NCBI GenBank assembly: GCA_030490835.1
Contig: CM059971.1
Span: forward strand, 128,310,564 to 128,374,563
Direction of reading: 5' to 3'
Source: Annona cherimola
Lineage: Eukaryota; Streptophyta; Magnoliopsida; Magnoliales; Annonaceae
Length of the DNA: 64,000 nt
Shown: piece after piece, positions 35,400 to 47,900 of the stretch
How positions within the stretch are numbered: the stretch's first letter is position 1
Layout of the letters: the number at the start of each line of letters is the position of its first letter
Made by a program: the position numbers and the translations under genes
The notes under the pieces: model-generated
What the model was told of the DNA's origin: nothing
The model's input: the letters and a program-made list of their open reading frames with translations, nothing else
Database searches by the model: none

Positions 35400-36180
35400 C
35401 TATTCAGGAATAACTTCACTACATCACGATCAGTACAATAACCTCAAAATGGGCTCTACATAATCATAAAATTATAATCTACTCCACCAATTGTATTTAG
35501 AATTATGTATGTTATTATTATACTAATTTCATCTTAATTGGATATGTATATAGACCCCATATGAAAACAGTATAAATTCAACGTAATAAAATAGTTTGAT
35601 GTAAATAACAATTTTAAAATTTTTTTTTCAACATATAAATTATTTGCTATAAAATTTATATATAGATAAATTATTATATAAAGTATCAATACATTTAAGT
35701 ATATGTGAGGTCTATTTTGGGTCAAATGCACCGTTAATTATGGTACAGTTTCAATATACGGGAAAAGTTATATATATATAGAGAAAAAGAGAGAGAAATA
35801 TATTTAGGTGCAACTTCACTATACCAAAATTACAATACAGTTATCTCAAAATGGGCCTTACATGATAATAAAATTATAATCTATTCCAATCATTGTATTT
35901 AGAATTATATATTCTATTATCATATCAATTTTTATCCTAGTTAGATATACGTATGGACTCCATCAGAAAATGGTGCAAATTCAACATAATAAAATAGTTT
36001 GATGTAAATAATAACTTTAAAGTTATTTTTTCAACATGTAAATTATTTTTTATATAATTTATATATGGATAAATGATTGTATAAAGTTTCAATATACTTA
36101 AGTACATGTGGAGCCCATTTTAGAATAAATACACATTTAATTACCGTGCACGAAAATATATAAGAAAAGTTCTCATATAT
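35400..36180. repeat. Two tandem relatives of the foldback element
   Basis: Two similar stretches (about 35405-35760 and 35805-36165) each contain ATAAAATTATAATCTA, TTGTATTTAGAATTAT, CAACATAATAAAATAGTTTG-like and AAGTATATGTGAGG-like blocks in the same order as the foldback element next to them. They are degenerate copies without sharp ends. Confidence 0.6.
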
Positions 36181-36200
36181 ATATATATATATATATATAT

Positions 36201-36591
36201 GAGATGTTGTTCCGGTGCAGTGACGATGCACCGGAACAGCGGTGCAGTGGGCCCCAAATGGGCCCCACATGATCATGAAATCATGATCTACTCCACCCAT
36301 TGTATTTAGAATAATGTATTCTATTACCACACCAATTTTCATCCTAATCAGATATGTATATGGGCCCCATCTGAAAATGGTACAAATCCAACGTAATAAA
36401 ATAGTTTGATGTAAATAACAACTTTAAAGTATCTGATTGGGATGAAAATTGGTATGGTTATAGAATATATTATTCTAAATACAATGGGTGGAGTAGATCA
36501 AGATTTCATGATCATGTGGGGCCCATTTTGAGCCCACTGCACCGCTGTTCCGGTGCAGTGATGCTGCACCGGAACAACCCTCATATATATG
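36201..36591. mobile_element. Foldback MITE with about 155-bp inverted arms
   Basis: The left arm (36201-36356) starts GAGATGTTGTTCCGGTGCAG. The right arm (36428-36591), inverted, starts GAGGGTTGTTCCGGTGCAGC. The arms agree almost throughout, including CATGATCATGAAATC and ACTCCACCCATTGTATTT, and are separated by about 70 bp. Each arm tip itself holds the small palindrome TTCCGGTGCA...TGCACCGGAA. It lies between AT microsatellites. Confidence 0.85.
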
Positions 36592-36599
36592 TATGTATA

Positions 36600-39070
36600 T
36601 ATATGTCGATGCCCATGAATTAGTCCTTCCACAAACCAACCTATAGGATCACAACGCTGTGTACGCATGTTTAGTTGCTCGGCTGCCACGTTCAAACGTG
36701 GAAACTAACAAGGATGAAATGCAAATTTTCATTTGTAAATATTTTTGTTGCCAAAAATTTTTCATAAGTGCTACAGATTTTATTTAGCAACAATTTTTTT
36801 TTGCACATAGCGTTATTTTATGGCCTTCACTTGTGTATATAAGTTCCATCAAAACGATTTTGTGTAACTTTTTTCATTTTTAAGATATTGATAATTAATG
36901 AAAAATTTAATCTATTTATTGTATTTAACATAATTTATTTAGATAGAAAAATCTAAATTAAATATGTGAACGGGCCACATTTACTCAAAAATAAATATAT
37001 TTATATATAAATTAAAAAAAGAAGAATAATCTTATTAGTCCGGGCTAAGCAAGACACTTGCTTATCCCGAGCTAGCATAATCACTTCTCTTAGAAAAAAT
37101 GTTTAAGCTTATTTACATATATATTAGAATATACCGATACTTTACGGAATAATTTACTTACATAGTAGTGATATTATAAATGGCTCGGATATTAAAAATA
37201 CAATTTAAAAATTAAATTTTAATATTAAATTATTTTATTACATTGATTTCGTACATGTATAGATGAGGCTTATATATGGTAATATTAAACAAATGAGAGA
37301 ATTTTCATAGTAATATAAATGAAGTTAAATATAATAGATGAATTAAATTTTCATCGAAGTCTTTAATAAAAGTGGAGCCCTATTTTATGCAACATACACT
37401 TTTTAATCACAAATAATTTTTTATACATGCAGTAAATTACAATAATTTTGGTTGCATTTAACCTCTAAGTATATATTTCAATGTACATGCACCAAACTGG
37501 CTACTTGCATCAATATGCAACTATTTCTTTAGTATATTCGGCAATCCCTTTTACTGCATAAGCTCACTTTTCTTAGGGCATGGTTCTATATAGCTATTTC
37601 AATGTACATGCACCAAACTGGCTACTTGCATCAATATGCAACTATTTCTTTAGTATATTCGGCAATCCCTTTTATTGCATAAGCTCACTTTTCTTAGGGC
37701 ACGGTTCTATATAGCTGAGTTATATATAAATGATTTTATATATCTCTTTTCATTGTTTAAATGTTAATTATTGATATAAAATTCAATCTCATTCATTATA
37801 TTTAATGTTATTTATTTAGCTAGGAGATTAAATTTTCTCTAAGTCCAATATATGTGTATGTCATACTTACTTAAAAATTGGTACATTTATGTGTAAATTG
37901 AGAAAAATGCTTAGATACATTCTCATATGTATTAAAATATAATAATACTTTATAGGATTATTTATTTACTTAGTACTAAAATTTTAGACGGTTTAGGTAT
38001 TGAAAATATTATTTAAAAATCAATCTTTAACATTTTGAATTTTCACATTTATAGATGGAGCCCATATACAGTGATAATAAACAAATAAAAGGATTTCTAT
38101 AATGATGATGATGATGATAATAATAAAACAAATAAAATGATTTCTATAATGATGATGATGATAATAATAATAATAATAATAATACTATGTATAATAGAAT
38201 AAGCGAATTTCTCATCAACTATCAAAAATTAAAAATTAAAAAGAATTACATAAATAAAAGAGTTTTATAGAGGCAGACCCACTTTTCTTATACAATTATA
38301 TCTTGCATATATCCATTTTCGTTCCCAGTATACTTTTAAAATTTCAATATACATTAACACTTTTTCATGGATCTTGTCGAGTGATTCTTATCCGATTCCA
38401 CCATCCAAAACCGGCCCAAACCATAATTTTGGTGTTAGTCATTTCTAAAATTCAAGCAATTAAGTATTTGAATTAACTACCCAGGATCTATCCAACATGA
38501 CTTACAGTAAATGAGGAAAATTTGCCCTTTTGTAGATTTTTTTTTTTTTTTTTTTTTTGGTAAAAGAAAATTTTCAAATTCCACGTAGCAACATCTAGGT
38601 TGGGCATACTCTTACGAGACATCGAGACGGATGGGTGATGAGGCATGTCCGTGTGGCGTGTGCGCCTCCGTCTCTTTTTCTTGCTAATTCCGCATACATC
38701 ACGTATATACACGTGAGGAATCATCCGGGCACACCTTATAAAATCTATTTATAATATTTTTTTTATTTTTTTCCCGGTATACTTATTTATCTAGGTGTAT
38801 TTAACCTCTAAGCTAAATTTTATCATTTTTGAATACATGTTCATATCTTTTTGATATTTTTAAACATCTATGTGCATATGTATTTAAAATACTTTTATTT
38901 TTATATATCTCAAAAATATTAAAAAATATATACGCATATCCAAATTTTTAATAATATACGTGTATCCAAAAATACTTAGTTTATGTATTAAATACACTTA
39001 GATAAATAGACAACGTGCAATCAGAATGCAGGCATTGATTTGGATTAATTAATGTTGAAAAAGGCACTTA
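36600..39070. other. Intergenic AT-rich repeat DNA
   Basis: No gene is recognised. It holds fragments of the foldback-related family (36720-37430, 37720-38080), an ATGATG/AATAAT microsatellite with a 55-bp duplication (38088-38185), and a palindromic MITE-like stretch (38735-39010) related to 61543-61865. The missing ABIL C-terminal exons would be expected around here but were not seen. Confidence 0.45.
37475..37716. repeat. 121-bp tandem duplication
   Basis: Copy 1 (37475-37595) and copy 2 (37596-37716) both begin ATTTCAATGTACATGCACC. I see two differences: TTTTACTGC versus TTTTATTGC, and GGCATGG versus GGCACGG. Confidence 0.9.
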
Positions 39071-39131
39071 GATTAGATTGGCATGCAACCAAGCAAACAA
39101 GCAATCAATGGAAACCGTGTCTGCATCGCAC

Positions 39132-42100
39132 CTGAAGGATGTGGACGAGGTTTCGCCTTCGCACGCTTCGCCCTGCTACTGTCCATCCCTTTCTTAACGT
39201 CATCAACTTCAACCTTTTTGTTCCGCGACTCTACATTATTTATATATAGAATTAATGAATCAATTCAGACAACACGTTAAAAGAGCTATTGACTTCTTGC
39301 AAATAATTAAGGATTTTTTCTAAACATACTCATTATTTTTTTTTACCGTAATCCTAAATATACCCACTATTTTTCTAAAATCCAATATATACCTACTACA
39401 TTTGCAATTCATTCCAAAATACACAGCCCGTGAGTTAACGCCGTGAGTTTATATGTGAAATTATTAATATGTTCATCAAATCTTGGATATATTGAAAAAT
39501 CGAATATTATAACTCATCAATGCCCTAATTGCACATGAGTGCTAAATTTGAAAAACTCTAATGTCATTTTATTTTATTTTTATCGTTTTCTAATAGGGGT
39601 ATTTTGGGTATTTAAAAAAAATTTAACTAACAATTTTTAAAGGATGAACATTTTGAGATTAACTGCAAACGTGATGAGTATATTTGAGATTTTGAAAATA
39701 TAATGGGAATATTTCAAATTATGGGGGGTCAAACATGACAGGTATATTCGGAAAAAGCCTAATAATTAAGATATTGCTCAATTTTAAAACGAAATGAAAT
39801 TAGTGACAAACAGTGTGTGTATTCATATACAAGTAAGATACTTACTTGTACTTGGCAAGATGTAATGCTTGTGGTGTTGTGGCACGGTCAAGAGCAATTG
39901 CCGCTGCCTCAGACCACCTTTGTCCGTGTACATTTGGCAAGCATGAAGTTGCTAAATAATGGTTAACACATGCACATATAGGCCAGGAAATTTAGTTGAT
40001 TAGAAGGCAATTGATTGATGACTTTATTAAAATTGATACCACAAAAATTAATTTAATTAACCTAACCTGGTTGAGGCATGAAATCCTTAACTCTGTGGTT
40101 GAAATGTCAAATGCTTGGTGCTGGAAGAGGTCATTTAATTTGCAAGCAACAGTTCCGAGATGATCAACGGCGTTGACGAGGACCTGAAGCGTATAATCTT
40201 TCAGGTTATCCAGTACCCTGCACCTCAAAGATCAGCGGCAAATCATTCCCTTAATTAAAAGTGTCTCTCTCTATATATACATATTTGAAAAGTAAATAAT
40301 AATGATTATAATAATAACAATAATATTTGACAATCGAGCCTTGCTCGGTTGGTTGGGATGATGACCAGTAAATCTGTCATCCTGCGTTCAAATCCTCCTA
40401 ATGTGGAAGGGAGTTGGAGCTATGAGTGTTAACGGATCGGGCTGAACGGGTTGGAGCCTAATGCTAATCCTAACCCATTTAAAATATCTCAACTCTAATC
40501 CGTTTATTAACTCATTCAAAAAACCACGACTATAACTCATTTACAACCCATTTAATAAACGGGTTGGTGGGTTGTTAACGGGTTGTATAGCAAATAACCT
40601 GAAAGTCTAGACTTTAGTAGATGATGATCTCGCAGGGAGAAACAAGAAGGTGTTTTCGGCATAGGGCAAATGGAAATAGGGCAATAATGGGAAAATAGAA
40701 TTAGGATAGCAGTGGAAAATTGAAAATTAGGTGACTAGAAGAAGACTTAGAGAGAAAAAATAACCAAGGAGTTTATATGTTTATATATATAACTTTAATG
40801 AATTAAGCGAGTTAAATGGGTTGAATGAATTAAACGGATTGAACAGGTTATATGAGTTAAATGAGTTACTAAACGGGTTGATGAGTTATAAATTCTCAAC
40901 CCTAATCCATTTATTTAATTAAATGGTTAAACGGGTTGGCGGATTATAACTTATTTATTCAAAAATCTCAACCCAAACCTATTTATGAACAGGTTGGACG
41001 AGCGGATTGATGAGTTGACTGTGACCATTAACACCCCTAGTCGGAGCATTGTCTTTACATAAGGCGGTGAGAGCTTATGTGGTCTTCCTTATAATAGGTG
41101 GAGCTTGCGGTCTCCATACAAATGGATGGAAACTTATTGTTTTTCTCGTGCTTAATTATAATATAAATTGATGAAATGTAACATTGTATCAATCAAAATA
41201 ATAATAATATTTATAGCAATAAATTTTTTTCCAAATTCTTACATCTGTTTGTGCCCATTATGAAGATAAGACTTCTCACAGTAGTCGGCAGCTGAGTAAA
41301 GCTGAGGCTTCAAGTTCTTAAGCTCCTGTACCAAATATATTAATTTTATCGAAGCAAACTAATTATTAAGAAAATGATCAGAATGCAGTAATTTCAACCG
41401 CTCAACAAGAGGACGAGCATGGCTCGGACCGACCCTTGTCCACAATCCACATGCAGCACAACAAAACAGGAGAGAGAGAGAAAGAAAAACGCCATTGTCC
41501 TTTGAAAAATAAACAAATTAATGATAACAGCAGGCTAATTCCCTATATCAACAACTCAGTGCTCTCCGCAGGTCCATTTTATATATTGGCTTAGAAAAGT
41601 ACTGGTGATGAATGCTTGCTTGGACCGGATCAGTCCTCCACTTTTCACACCAGGTCGGTCCATGGCATCCATTTCATTTAAATTTAATTGCTTGACACAT
41701 CAGCCGTTCCTTTTTTTTTTTTTTTTTTTTGAGTAAAATTTAATTTTTTTTTGAATTGATAGAAAATAATGAGAATGACAAGAGTAATGATAGGAATAAT
41801 TATGCAGAAATGATTAAAAAATAGACTATTTGTATAAAAAAGTGAAAAATTTTAATTTAAAAGCAAGCATGCTCTAAAAATTTCAAAAAGATGAAGAAGT
41901 TAATACACGAGAGACCCCAGCACGTAGGCCAAGTGTAGCATAAGCAGAGACTAATGAAAGTCAGGAATTGGGTCGAAATCATGATTGGCTGTCATTCCAT
42001 GTATCAACGACGCAGGAGAAAGAAAACCGAAAACCGATACATTTACAGGTCATCAATAAGAAAGATTTCAATAAAAAAAATAATAATAATAAGAAAGATT

Positions 42101-42313
42101 AAAGATGGATATATCCTATAGGTACCCATTGTCCATAATCAAAGGTGTATGCGTATATATGGTTTAGATCCAAATTAATTAAAGACCATAGAAAATGGTT
42201 AAAGATGGGAAGCAATCTGACAGACAGGTACATACCTGCAAGGCATTAAGCAAACCCTTGCTTGTCTCTATGGAGAAGTCGTCAAAGGTGGTCGGACCTT
42301 CATTTTCTGGCAT
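39132..42313 (-). CDS. ABI-like (ABIL) subunit of the SCAR/WAVE complex, 3' end not found
   Basis: Five exons on the minus strand: 42236-42313, 41243-41325, 40067-40217, 39846-39951, 39132-39230. The frame holds across the four GT-AG introns and encodes 172 residues. Diagnostic parts are MPENEGPTTFDDFSIETSK (start), QLYSAADYCEKSYL, QMVLDNLKDYTLQVLVNAVD, HLGTVACKLNDLF and LTVPQHHKHYILP. Exon 5 ends RPHPSG at a donor-like GTGCGA. In the family the ASKSLSWHL segment and a basic C-terminal tail follow, giving about 300 aa. I could not find these downstream; reading through gives about 20 more codons and a stop at 39073. ABIL proteins bridge SCAR in the complex that activates ARP2/3 actin nucleation. 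Introns 2 and 4 each hold a hAT element. A real gene is likely; whether it is intact is open. Confidence 0.82.
39310..39760. mobile_element. hAT-like MITE inside ABIL intron 4
   Basis: It begins AGGATTTTTTCTAAACATAC and ends ATTCGGAAAAAGCCT. The flanks are a perfect 8-bp duplication, AATAATTA (39302-39309 and 39761-39768). It makes up about three quarters of the 615-bp intron. Confidence 0.85.
40334..41150 (+). mobile_element. tRNA-derived SINE-like element, split by a hAT insertion
   Basis: GCCTTGCTCGGTTGGTTGG (40338-40356) resembles a Pol III A box and GCGTTCAAATCC (40384-40395) a B box. Between them GATGAC and GTCATC pair around CAGTAAATCT, like an anticodon arm. After the insertion (40421-41039) the body continues with CATAAGGCGGTGAGAGC and GGAGCTTGCGGTCTCC. 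It is not a working tRNA: no acceptor stem is seen. It lies in ABIL intron 2, antisense to the gene. Confidence 0.5.
40421..41039. mobile_element. Non-autonomous hAT element, 619 bp
   Basis: The left end TATGAGTGTTAACGGATCGG and the inverted right end TAGGGGTGTTAATGGTCAC match. The flanks GTTGGAGC (40413-40420) and GTCGGAGC (41040-41047) agree at 7 of 8 positions. The interior is dense in AACGGGTTG-type repeats. No transposase. It is a sister of 42627-43525 in the opposite orientation. Confidence 0.8.
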
Positions 42314-42626
42314 CTTGTCCCGTCCCGATTTCTTCTTCCTTGGTAAGTTGCCTTTAGGGCAGCAACATGGAAGAAAGAGAGAGGGAAATGGATTTCTTTT
42401 TTTCCCTGGGAGAAGCACACTAGTAAAAGCAGAAATGATAGGAAGAGAAGAGAGAGTGGAATGGAAGCAAGAGATCCTGGGAATTAAATGGTGTATATCC
42501 TTGGATTAATTGGCAAGTGAAAACGACGGGTTGGTTGGTTGGATGGTTCCAGCCAGTTTCTGAAAACCGGGCGGGTGGGCTGAACCGGTTTGCCCCCTGG
42601 TTCTAGACTTTCATAGCTTAGCTCGG

Positions 42627-43525
42627 GGGTGTTAATGGTCATGGTCGACTTGTCAACCCACTCGTCCAACCCGTTTATAAATGAATTTGGGTTAGTATTT
42701 TTGAATAAATGGGTTATGATCCGCCAACCCGTTTAACCATTTAATAAAGGGTGTGTTTGGCAATGAGAAAAAAATGTCAACTTAGAACTTTTCAATCTAA
42801 AACTTTTCACTCTCTACAATTATCATATTTTTTAATCATTTTTTCACATTTTCCCATACAACTATCCTACTTTTCAATCATTTCTACACAACTACCCATA
42901 CAATTAACCTATCTATTTTAATTTTATCATATTTACTCTTCATCATTACCCCTATCATATCACATCATTTGACAACTTTTACTCTCCAAAACTTTTCATC
43001 AAAAGTTTTATCCATTCCCAAACACACCCTAAATAAATGGATTAGGGTTGAGATTTTATAATTCGTCAACCCGTTCAGTAACCCATTTAACGTATACAAC
43101 CTATTCAACCTGTTTAATTCATTCAACTCATTTAACTCGCTTAACTCATTAAAGTTTTATACATATACATATAAACTCTTTGGTTATTTTCCCTCTCTAA
43201 GTCTTCCTCAAGTCGCTTAATTTTCATTTTTTTACTATCACCCTAATTTCATTTTCCCATTACTGCCCTATTTTCATTTCCCCTACGCCAGAAATACCAT
43301 ATCGTTTCTTCCTGCGAGATCATCATCTACTAAAGTTTAGATTTTCAGGTTATTTACTATACAACCCGTTAACAACTTATCGACCCATTTATTAAATGTG
43401 TTATAAATGAGTTAGGGTTGAAAATTTTTAAATAAATTAATAAACAAATTAAAATTAAAATATTTTAAATGAATTAAGATTAGAATTAGACTCAAACTTT
43501 TTCAACCGGATCCTTAACACCTCTG
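42627..43525. mobile_element. Sister hAT element, interrupted by a MITE
   Basis: It begins CGGGGGTGTTAATGGTCATG; the inverted right end reads CAGAGGTGTTAAGGATCCGG. It matches 40421-41039 in inverse over its whole length once the MITE at 42749-43029 is removed. A clear target duplication was not found. It lies just upstream of the ABIL start codon. Confidence 0.75.
42749..43029. mobile_element. Tourist-like MITE nested in a hAT element
   Basis: It begins GGGTGTGTTTGGCAATGAG and ends CATTCCCAAACACACCC, 281 bp, one of the best-preserved copies. The sister hAT element at 40421-41039 shows the same site without it (near 40910-40925). Confidence 0.85.
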
Positions 43526-44345
43526 TTCAGCCACCATGTATGTATTGTAGGATTACTTGGAATGGGCGCCGGCTGGCTCAAATTGCAAGGCCTGACATCG
43601 AATATCGTATGTACGGCCATTTGTTGTATAGCACAGTTGTGGACTGTCGCATGACCATCTACCCGGCTGTATTGGCTGACATTCCGAATCGTGGCAATCC
43701 AAGCCTTCTCGGACTGTCTACTAGCTCAGTGAACTGTCATAATCCATTTGCTGTTGTATTAAAATACCCCGCACGATATGGAAATTCCAAATGAAAATGG
43801 AGTCAAGGATGGCTCGACTTTCTCCCACTTGATGCTACTTGGCAGCGATGGGGGTGGTTAGAAGTAGGAACTGAAGGTGGTCTGCAACCAGCTGCTGACA
43901 TGCACGGATGCCTATTCGAATTTGATTTGATTTGAGAGTAGTAGTTAGTAGTTCCATCCATCGGTAGATTGTCGGACTCCTCACCTAAAAGTAATATGAT
44001 AACCGCCCACAGAGAATTTTTTTTTCAATAATAATAATAACATGATTGAAGGCCATTTCCAGCATTAACTCAAAGGAGGGAGGGGAGGTACGTCATCCGA
44101 GTTGGAAGTCACAGCCACAGGTAGCCTACACTCGAAAATGACTTGCTTTGCTTACACCACACGGATTCAGAGGTGAATATCGTTCCCGGCATGAGAAACC
44201 CAGAGGACGACTGATTGCCACTGAGACACCCACCTGCACCTGCACTTGCTGGCCCACTTCCAACGCTAGCCGTCCCAGCCAGCAATCATGCCACTCGTGC
44301 AAGCGTCCCATTTTTGAAAACTTGGTACATTTATGACGACAGACA
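43526..44345. other. Intergenic DNA, nothing recognised
   Basis: Base composition is more balanced than in the surroundings and there are short frames on both strands (43540-43794 plus, 44126-44336 both), but no domain or homologue is recognised. It may hold regulatory DNA between ABIL and the DUF2358 gene. Confidence 0.35.
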
Positions 44346-44353
44346 ATAAGGGG

Positions 44354-44619
44354 GGGACATTTGATAATCGTCTAAGTCTAGAAAGCAAGGAAAACCAAAA
44401 GGATTTGGTTTTTTAAAGTCAATTATTGCTTTATCAATTATACTATTTTTCTCATTTTTACCCCTTTATCCCAATCATTTTCCATACCAACTACATACAA
44501 CAAACCTATTTATTCTAACTATACTCCTATCATTTCCTATCAATCACACATTTCTCAAAATATTTTTTTTCTTCCATTTCTCACAATTTCATAATTTTAC
44601 ACATTACTAAACGTCCCTT
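44354..44619. mobile_element. TIR MITE of another family
   Basis: The left end, GGGACATTTGATAATCG, and the inverted right end, AGGGACGTTTAGTAATG, pair. The pyrimidine-rich interior resembles the Tourist-like family only loosely. Confidence 0.55.
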
Positions 44620-44937
44620 AGTAGTAACATTAGAATATAGAGATAAAAAAACAAAAGAAAAAAAGAAAAAAGAAAAAAGAATATGATCCACAAATCTTCC
44701 CATGTTTTTACCAACTATAACAGCACATTCCACGGAAAACTGGCTTCAACCCCCAGAGCTTATTTTCATTTTACTTTCTCTAGTAACAGTCCACATGTAA
44801 AATTAGAAACCCAAGTCAAGGAACTAAGGAAGGCAGACACCGATATACAACATATACATCATTCGCAATGGGACATGCATACATCCACTGCAACATCACC
44901 ATTTAGCAAAATTTGTGGCATAATCCAAAATTTTCCC

Positions 44938-47900
44938 TCATTTAGCGGCAGCACATCTCCAAGCAAGAGTAAGGTAAAAGGCCATATAATACCTGACCCA
45001 TGTAAACCTCAACAGCAATGGCACATACAACACTAGGCACTGGAATGACGCCATCTCAAAATAAGTTGGCTTTGGCGTTGAGGGACATCCAAGAGATTGT
45101 ATAAGGTCTTCGACAGCTAACACTCGGAACTTGGGAGGTGGTGAATTGAGAGCAATATTGTCAACTCTGTGCTCGTAAATCTTCCCATCCTTATCGAGCT
45201 TATACTCAGATGTGCCATCAAAGCGGCCAACACTTTCCCATGGGACTCGAGCAATACCATGAACAGTCCAGCGAATCATTATGAGATTCTCCACAGGCTG
45301 CCAGACACTAATGATGTCAATCCACAACGCCTTGAAGAATATCCTCCCATGAAAACGCAGAGCCCAGAAAATATGTTTGTAGTTATTGATGCCAGCAAAA
45401 GTGTTGAGAGGATCCTTGAAGACAATATCATCCCTGGACAAGTGATAAAGATGATCTTAAGCACTTGGAATATCAATTTCAACAAGGGATGCAAGTAAGC
45501 TCTATATCCAACAAATATCAGAACGAATGCCAGTGGAAAGGGAAAGAAGTGGCAAAGAAGATGGACAGCGATGCCACTTTGCCAATATGTTGTATGCATC
45601 TTGCCATAAAAACATGGCAGAGGCTCTGAAATAACATGTGATTTGCACAGAGTAGATAACTTTCCACACTCCAGTTTAAGTGAAAACTACTCTCTTGTAT
45701 GTTATTATTGAGATTTGCACGAGATATTAAGATAACCGATTACACACACAGAGAGAACAATTCCAAACGCCACCTTGAGATAAGAATATGGTTGTCGCTG
45801 AGATCTATGAGACTTAGAAGAACTGAAAAAGAAATTTGCAGTGGAACTACCACTAGATTATTTTATTTTATTTTATTTTATTTTGAAAAAATAAACTGTA
45901 TGCAATATGCATACAGAAGTTCTGAATCGACAAAGACAATATAGCTTTCCGCTTGGGCATGGTGGTGCATCTTGCACTATTAAAAAGCACATTTTATCAC
46001 AATAAAAAAAGTACATGTTATTGTGACAAAACCTCAAGTGGACCAATGAATGAATCTATAGTAAATAATCTACTGTCAAGAAAAAGACGTGAATGATTTT
46101 GTGAAAGAGCACGGATTATTTTGATCCAGAAGCTAGGCACCTACAAACTGAATTCCATTTTTACTCGAGTCTTTTCAGTGTCTTCAAACAATACAGTTTA
46201 CAATGTTGTCCTATTATTACTAAAATTTTATAGAAAATATAACATTTTAACACCAAGACAGATAGAATCAATCAGTTCAGTTCAGCAGTTAGAATTGAAC
46301 TAGGTAATATATGTTTTTGTAACATATTTTAAGTGCAAAGCATTGTGATCAAAACTATTATTTAATGGACTCCACTTTCATGTAACTGGATTACATCAAA
46401 GTTTTTCGTGTATCCCCATCTATTTTGGCCTACCTTGACAACGAAGTGAAATCTGATCTGCCCATTGAATTTAGGATCATTTATTTAACCAGAAGACCAT
46501 GCTTTGTTCAAATGAAAGATGCACATGAGCCCTATCTAGAAATGTGTAAAATAAATATAACAAAATTGTTTGATTTATTTACTGATTTCAAACTTGTATT
46601 TTCAACATCTAAACCATCTATAACATCATTCCTATGTGAATGCATAATTCTATAAGATATCATTGCATTCTAAAACATTTGCGAATGTCCATAACAAAAA
46701 AAAATTGTGAATGAATCTAATCATTTTTTATAATTTACACTTGAATATATATAAGCAAATGTGGCTCACCCACACCTTTGAATATGATTTTTGGTCTCAG
46801 AATAAAACTAATGATGTTGAACAATGTGAATTGTTGATTTTTATTCCATCATCAAAACAGGCTCCATCCATGGGAACTTTGGCGTAACCCAGGTTGCACA
46901 ATGCCATTCAACTCTTTAATATACTCTACACATGTTATTGGATCTGAAATGGTAATTGACATATTAAATTTAATTTTCCTTTTAAATATTATTTTACATA
47001 GTTAAAAATTAAAAGTGATCCCATAAGAATCCTGTTGCTTTCTTGCTTTCATGAAAGCTCAGCACTGATCTGTTGCTTTTATGTGCACAGTGATGCAAAG
47101 TTGTTGATTTGGCCCATTCATTCATCAATACAGCAGGATTATCTCCAGGCAAAAATCATGCCCGAGAAGATGATAGCAAATATCTCAGTTTGCATGGCCG
47201 GAAAAAAAAAAGTTGTGAACAATTAAGATTTTATAACTGGTCCAGTCAGTATATTGCAATTTACCAATGCATTTGGGACTTCTGCATCCTACATTCATAT
47301 CTAATGAGAATCATTTTTTTTCCTTGTAAATAGCCACTTCCCTAGTGAGAGTCATTTTTTTCCTTGTAAATAACCACTTCCCCAGATCTTGTCCAGTCAA
47401 ATGCAGTTTAAAGCTAACAAGAGAAGAAAAAAATTAAAACATAAAATCTTGGGAAAGAAAGTAAAGAAGAAAATAACAAAACCTCCGTGACAGTGCGGTC
47501 ACCATGAAAGGGAGAGCTCTTTGCTTTCCTGGGATTAGGGTTAGGCGGTGCTTCTCCACCATCCGCATGTGGCCGGTGATGGTGGCGTGTTTCTCAACAT
47601 CAGCAAGAGCAGGTAAATCAGAGGAATAGGAGTTAGGGGCCACATGTTGGCTCTGCATGGACACATATGATTTGCAGTTGGCAAAGGTAGTAGGTTTTCA
47701 GCCCACCATGGGCAAGTGGAAGTGATGATAGAGAACGGAACCTTTATCTTGTTTGATGGAGATGAATCATTAACTAGCAAAAATGAACCAGGCAACAAGT
47801 TGTTCTGGCCAAAGTGGAATAAGCAAGTCCTAATTTTATTATTATTATTACAACCAATACCAAGAGTCCAATTAGCCTAGCCCATTTCAGATGGGAGTTT

